Below are positions 6,630-7,835 of a stretch of DNA of 7,835 nucleotides, piece after piece (positions within the stretch are counted from its first letter, which is position 1; every line of letters begins with the position of its first letter). The stretch lies in the NCBI GenBank assembly GCA_947625445.1, contig CANQOM010000068.1, positions 1-7,835 of the forward strand. Reading direction: 5' to 3'. A program made the position numbers and the translations under genes. The notes beneath the pieces are model-generated. The model made no database searches. It worked only from the letters and a program-made list of their open reading frames with translations, and had not been told where the DNA came from. The DNA is from Candidatus Gastranaerophilales bacterium. GTDB lineage: Bacteria; Cyanobacteriota; Vampirovibrionia; Gastranaerophilales; Gastranaerophilaceae.

Positions 6630-7136
6630 CTAATTAAGTCCTAATATGTTTTTATAGTTGCCAAAAACATCTTTGCTGTCTTTACGGAAGATATAGTTTG
6701 GAACATCAATATAAAGTTTCTCTTGGTCGTTGATGAAAACTTTTACGGCTGAAATATTAAATTCGATTGCATAATCTGCTCGTGCCTGCTGTTCAAGTTC
6801 ACCTAAAGTTGAAAAATTTTTACTCGTTCCGGTCATAACCATTTTTATTTGTTCCGATTTTTCCAAAGCACCGTTTGTATAGGTATCCAGTGAACCGTAA
6901 CAGGTCATTGTTAGAATGCCCATCGGATTAGCTATTTTGTCAAAAACATCTCGGTCAAAGCTCTGAAGGGTTATTGTCGCATTCATTGCATTAACTGCCG
7001 TATTGACATTGTATGACCCCAATCCTGTTTTAATTTCTTCCGTTATCATATCTATAACAGGGCTTGTTATTTTAGAAGCAATGCCAAAAAGGCTTTTGCC
7101 CAAATAAACATTAAATTTTGTGATTAAATCCGCCAT
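6630..7136 (-). CDS. Major tail tube protein, P2 gpFII-like (168 aa)
   Basis: This protein polymerises into the inner tube through which DNA passes. Its length is close to P2 FII (172 aa). Features of the family visible here are a beta-rich body with KSLFGIASKITSPVIDMITE (14-33) for the family's g...G...evtlP.l....e, a central IKMVMTGTSKNF strand, a run YAIEFNISAVKVFINDQEKL, and the C-terminal IDVPNYIFRKDSKDVFGNYK ending in ILGLN, which lines up with the IDv.N.......D....R..lGl ending of FII proteins. It follows the sheath gene with only two bases between, the conserved FI-FII order. The start at 7136 is supported by AGGAG at a 7-base spacing. Confidence 0.88.
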   Translation of the reverse strand: MADLITKFNVYLGKSLFGIASKITSPVIDMITEEIKTGLGSYNVNTAVNAMNATITLQSFDRDVFDKIANPMGILTMTCYGSLDTYTNGALEKSEQIKMVMTGTSKNFSTLGELEQQARADYAIEFNISAVKVFINDQEKLYIDVPNYIFRKDSKDVFGNYKNILGLN

Positions 7137-7138
7137 TT

Positions 7139-7835
7139 TTATTCTCCTAATGCTTTTGTAATTAACGAAATATCAATTTGTGAATAGAAAGTTATATGTT
7201 CAGCTACACCTAACGGACAGAATTTATATGGGAATATAATGTGTCCCGATGCAAGACTTTCAGCAGGGTTCAAGCTTGCATCATACCAAGCTTCACCCGA
7301 ATATATAATGTTATTCTTTTTATCCGTTGGATTTGCCCATTTTGCGAATGCATTATTGATTGTATTTAATACATCATCAATAAATCCTTTAGTTATGTTT
7401 TCATCAACAAGTTGAATTGAAGAATTTTCTATTGATTTTTCGATAAAATCAGCTGTCCTTCTTACAGCCTCAAAGCTTTCTATTCCGCTGTTTTTATTTG
7501 GGAAACATGCACTTCTTGTACCCCAAATTCGATAATCACCTTTATAATTAATAAGGGTTGTAATACCTTGAGCGTTAAATCTGTTTGCATCACAATTTTT
7601 ATCGTTTAATTTAAAATAAATCGGGAATTGTGACCCTTTAACAGTTATACAGGATGTATTACTTATTGACTTTGCCGTATTTCTTTCTCTGTCAAGTTTA
7701 ACTCTTAAACCTGCTGCGACAGGGGAATAAGGTTTATCAAGCGTGGTATCTTGATATGAATTATATCTTTTAACTGTTGGAGCTAAAAGCATAACTCTAT
7801 CTGAACTGCAAGTTAAATCAACCCCTTCCGTTTCA
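7139..7835 (-). CDS. Tail sheath protein, P2 gpFI-like (partial; N-terminus beyond right edge)
   Basis: The frame is open from the right edge to TAA at 7141-7139, giving 231 C-terminal residues of a sheath that is about 396 aa in P2. ATG 7792 is internal, since conserved sequence continues upstream of it. Family landmarks: SPVAAGLRVKLDRERNTAKSISN matching the SavaAGlrak.D.e.G...SiSN region of FI, then FNAQGITTLINYKGDYRIWG for the ..v.TLi...G.r.WGnRT stretch, FEAVRRTADFIEKSI for F.s..Rt...i...i, and a C-terminal beta domain with HIIFPYKFCPLGVAEHITF followed by YSQIDISLI. The sheath wraps the tube and contracts to drive it into the host envelope. Three cysteines (near positions 9, 54 and 66 of this fragment) and two more further on are unremarkable by themselves. 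Confidence 0.93.
   Translation of the reverse strand, partial: ETEGVDLTCSSDRVMLLAPTVKRYNSYQDTTLDKPYSPVAAGLRVKLDRERNTAKSISNTSCITVKGSQFPIYFKLNDKNCDANRFNAQGITTLINYKGDYRIWGTRSACFPNKNSGIESFEAVRRTADFIEKSIENSSIQLVDENITKGFIDDVLNTINNAFAKWANPTDKKNNIIYSGEAWYDASLNPAESLASGHIIFPYKFCPLGVAEHITFYSQIDISLITKALGE
7144..7148 (-). promoter_or_regulatory. Strong ribosome binding site of the tube gene
   Basis: AGGAG sits within the last sense codons of the sheath gene, seven bases before ATG 7136. It is the best Shine-Dalgarno match I noticed in the window, which fits the need for many tube subunits. Confidence 0.7.

Larger units (their letters stand above)
1..7835 (-). mobile_element. P2-like contractile tail module of a phage or prophage
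   Basis: Every gene in the window is a recognisable or positionally consistent tail or baseplate gene on the minus strand, in the order sheath, tube, E, E', tape measure, U, X-W fusion, J, I, H. This follows P2-type tail synteny, with the FI-FII-E-E'-T-U run followed directly by the W-J-I-H run. Junctions are overlaps or gaps of at most about 13 nt, so it is probably one late-transcribed operon whose promoter lies beyond the right edge. No head, integrase, lysis or regulatory gene is seen, so free phage, prophage, defective prophage and R-type tailocin remain possible. Confidence 0.9.

Noticed and set aside
7790..7792. ATG 7792 as the start of the sheath protein
   Set aside because: The frame remains open with sheath-like sequence upstream to the window edge, and a 217-residue sheath would lack half the protein.
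1..7835. Extracellular contractile injection system or type VI secretion cluster
   Set aside because: The gene set and order (FI-FII-E-E'-T-U-W-J-I-H, with a TP901 tape measure and frameshifted chaperone) is that of a P2-like tail. No AAA+ ATPase, toxin or T6SS membrane-complex gene is present. An R-type tailocin is still possible.

Overview
The whole window is one uninterrupted run of minus-strand genes encoding a P2-type contractile phage tail. Reading from the right edge leftwards, the order is sheath (FI-like, 3' part only), tube (FII-like), E-like tail assembly chaperone, E' reached by a -1 frameshift, tape measure (T-like), U-like tail completion protein, a LysM (gpX-like) plus gpW/gp25-like fusion, baseplate wedge J, tail protein I, and the N-terminal 311 residues of an H-like tail-collar fibre that leaves at the left edge. 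Coding density is close to total. Genes from the tape measure to the fibre overlap by 1 to 17 nt. The three right-hand junctions are short gaps or overlaps with clear Shine-Dalgarno sites. I see no promoter, rho-independent terminator, RNA gene, CRISPR array or insertion sequence.

The host cannot be named. The DNA is strongly A+T-rich, and coding uses A/T-ending codons. Ribosome binding sites are of AGGAG/AAAGGG/AGAGG type. The gene order is that of P2-like myophages or prophages. An R-type (tailocin) particle cannot be excluded, because no head, integrase or lysis gene is in view.

How the parts work together: the tape measure with its chaperones E and E+E' sets tail length while FII polymerises the inner tube and FI the contractile sheath. 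U caps or completes the tail. The gp25-like domain, J and I build the baseplate wedge, and the H-like fibre joins to it and carries receptor specificity beyond the left edge.

The most interesting points are four. (1) A LysM tail protein X is fused to a gpW/gp25 wedge domain in one 212-residue protein. (2) The slots where P2-like phages usually carry the hub (gpD) and spike (gpV) genes are empty, which the fusion might record. (3) A well-formed frameshift element sits at the E/E' junction, a G6 run followed by a bulged 10-bp stem-loop containing the E stop codon, but in an atypical slippery phase. (4) Extra domains are present in J (internal insertion) and U (C-terminal extension). No unrelated accessory or defence system is visible.
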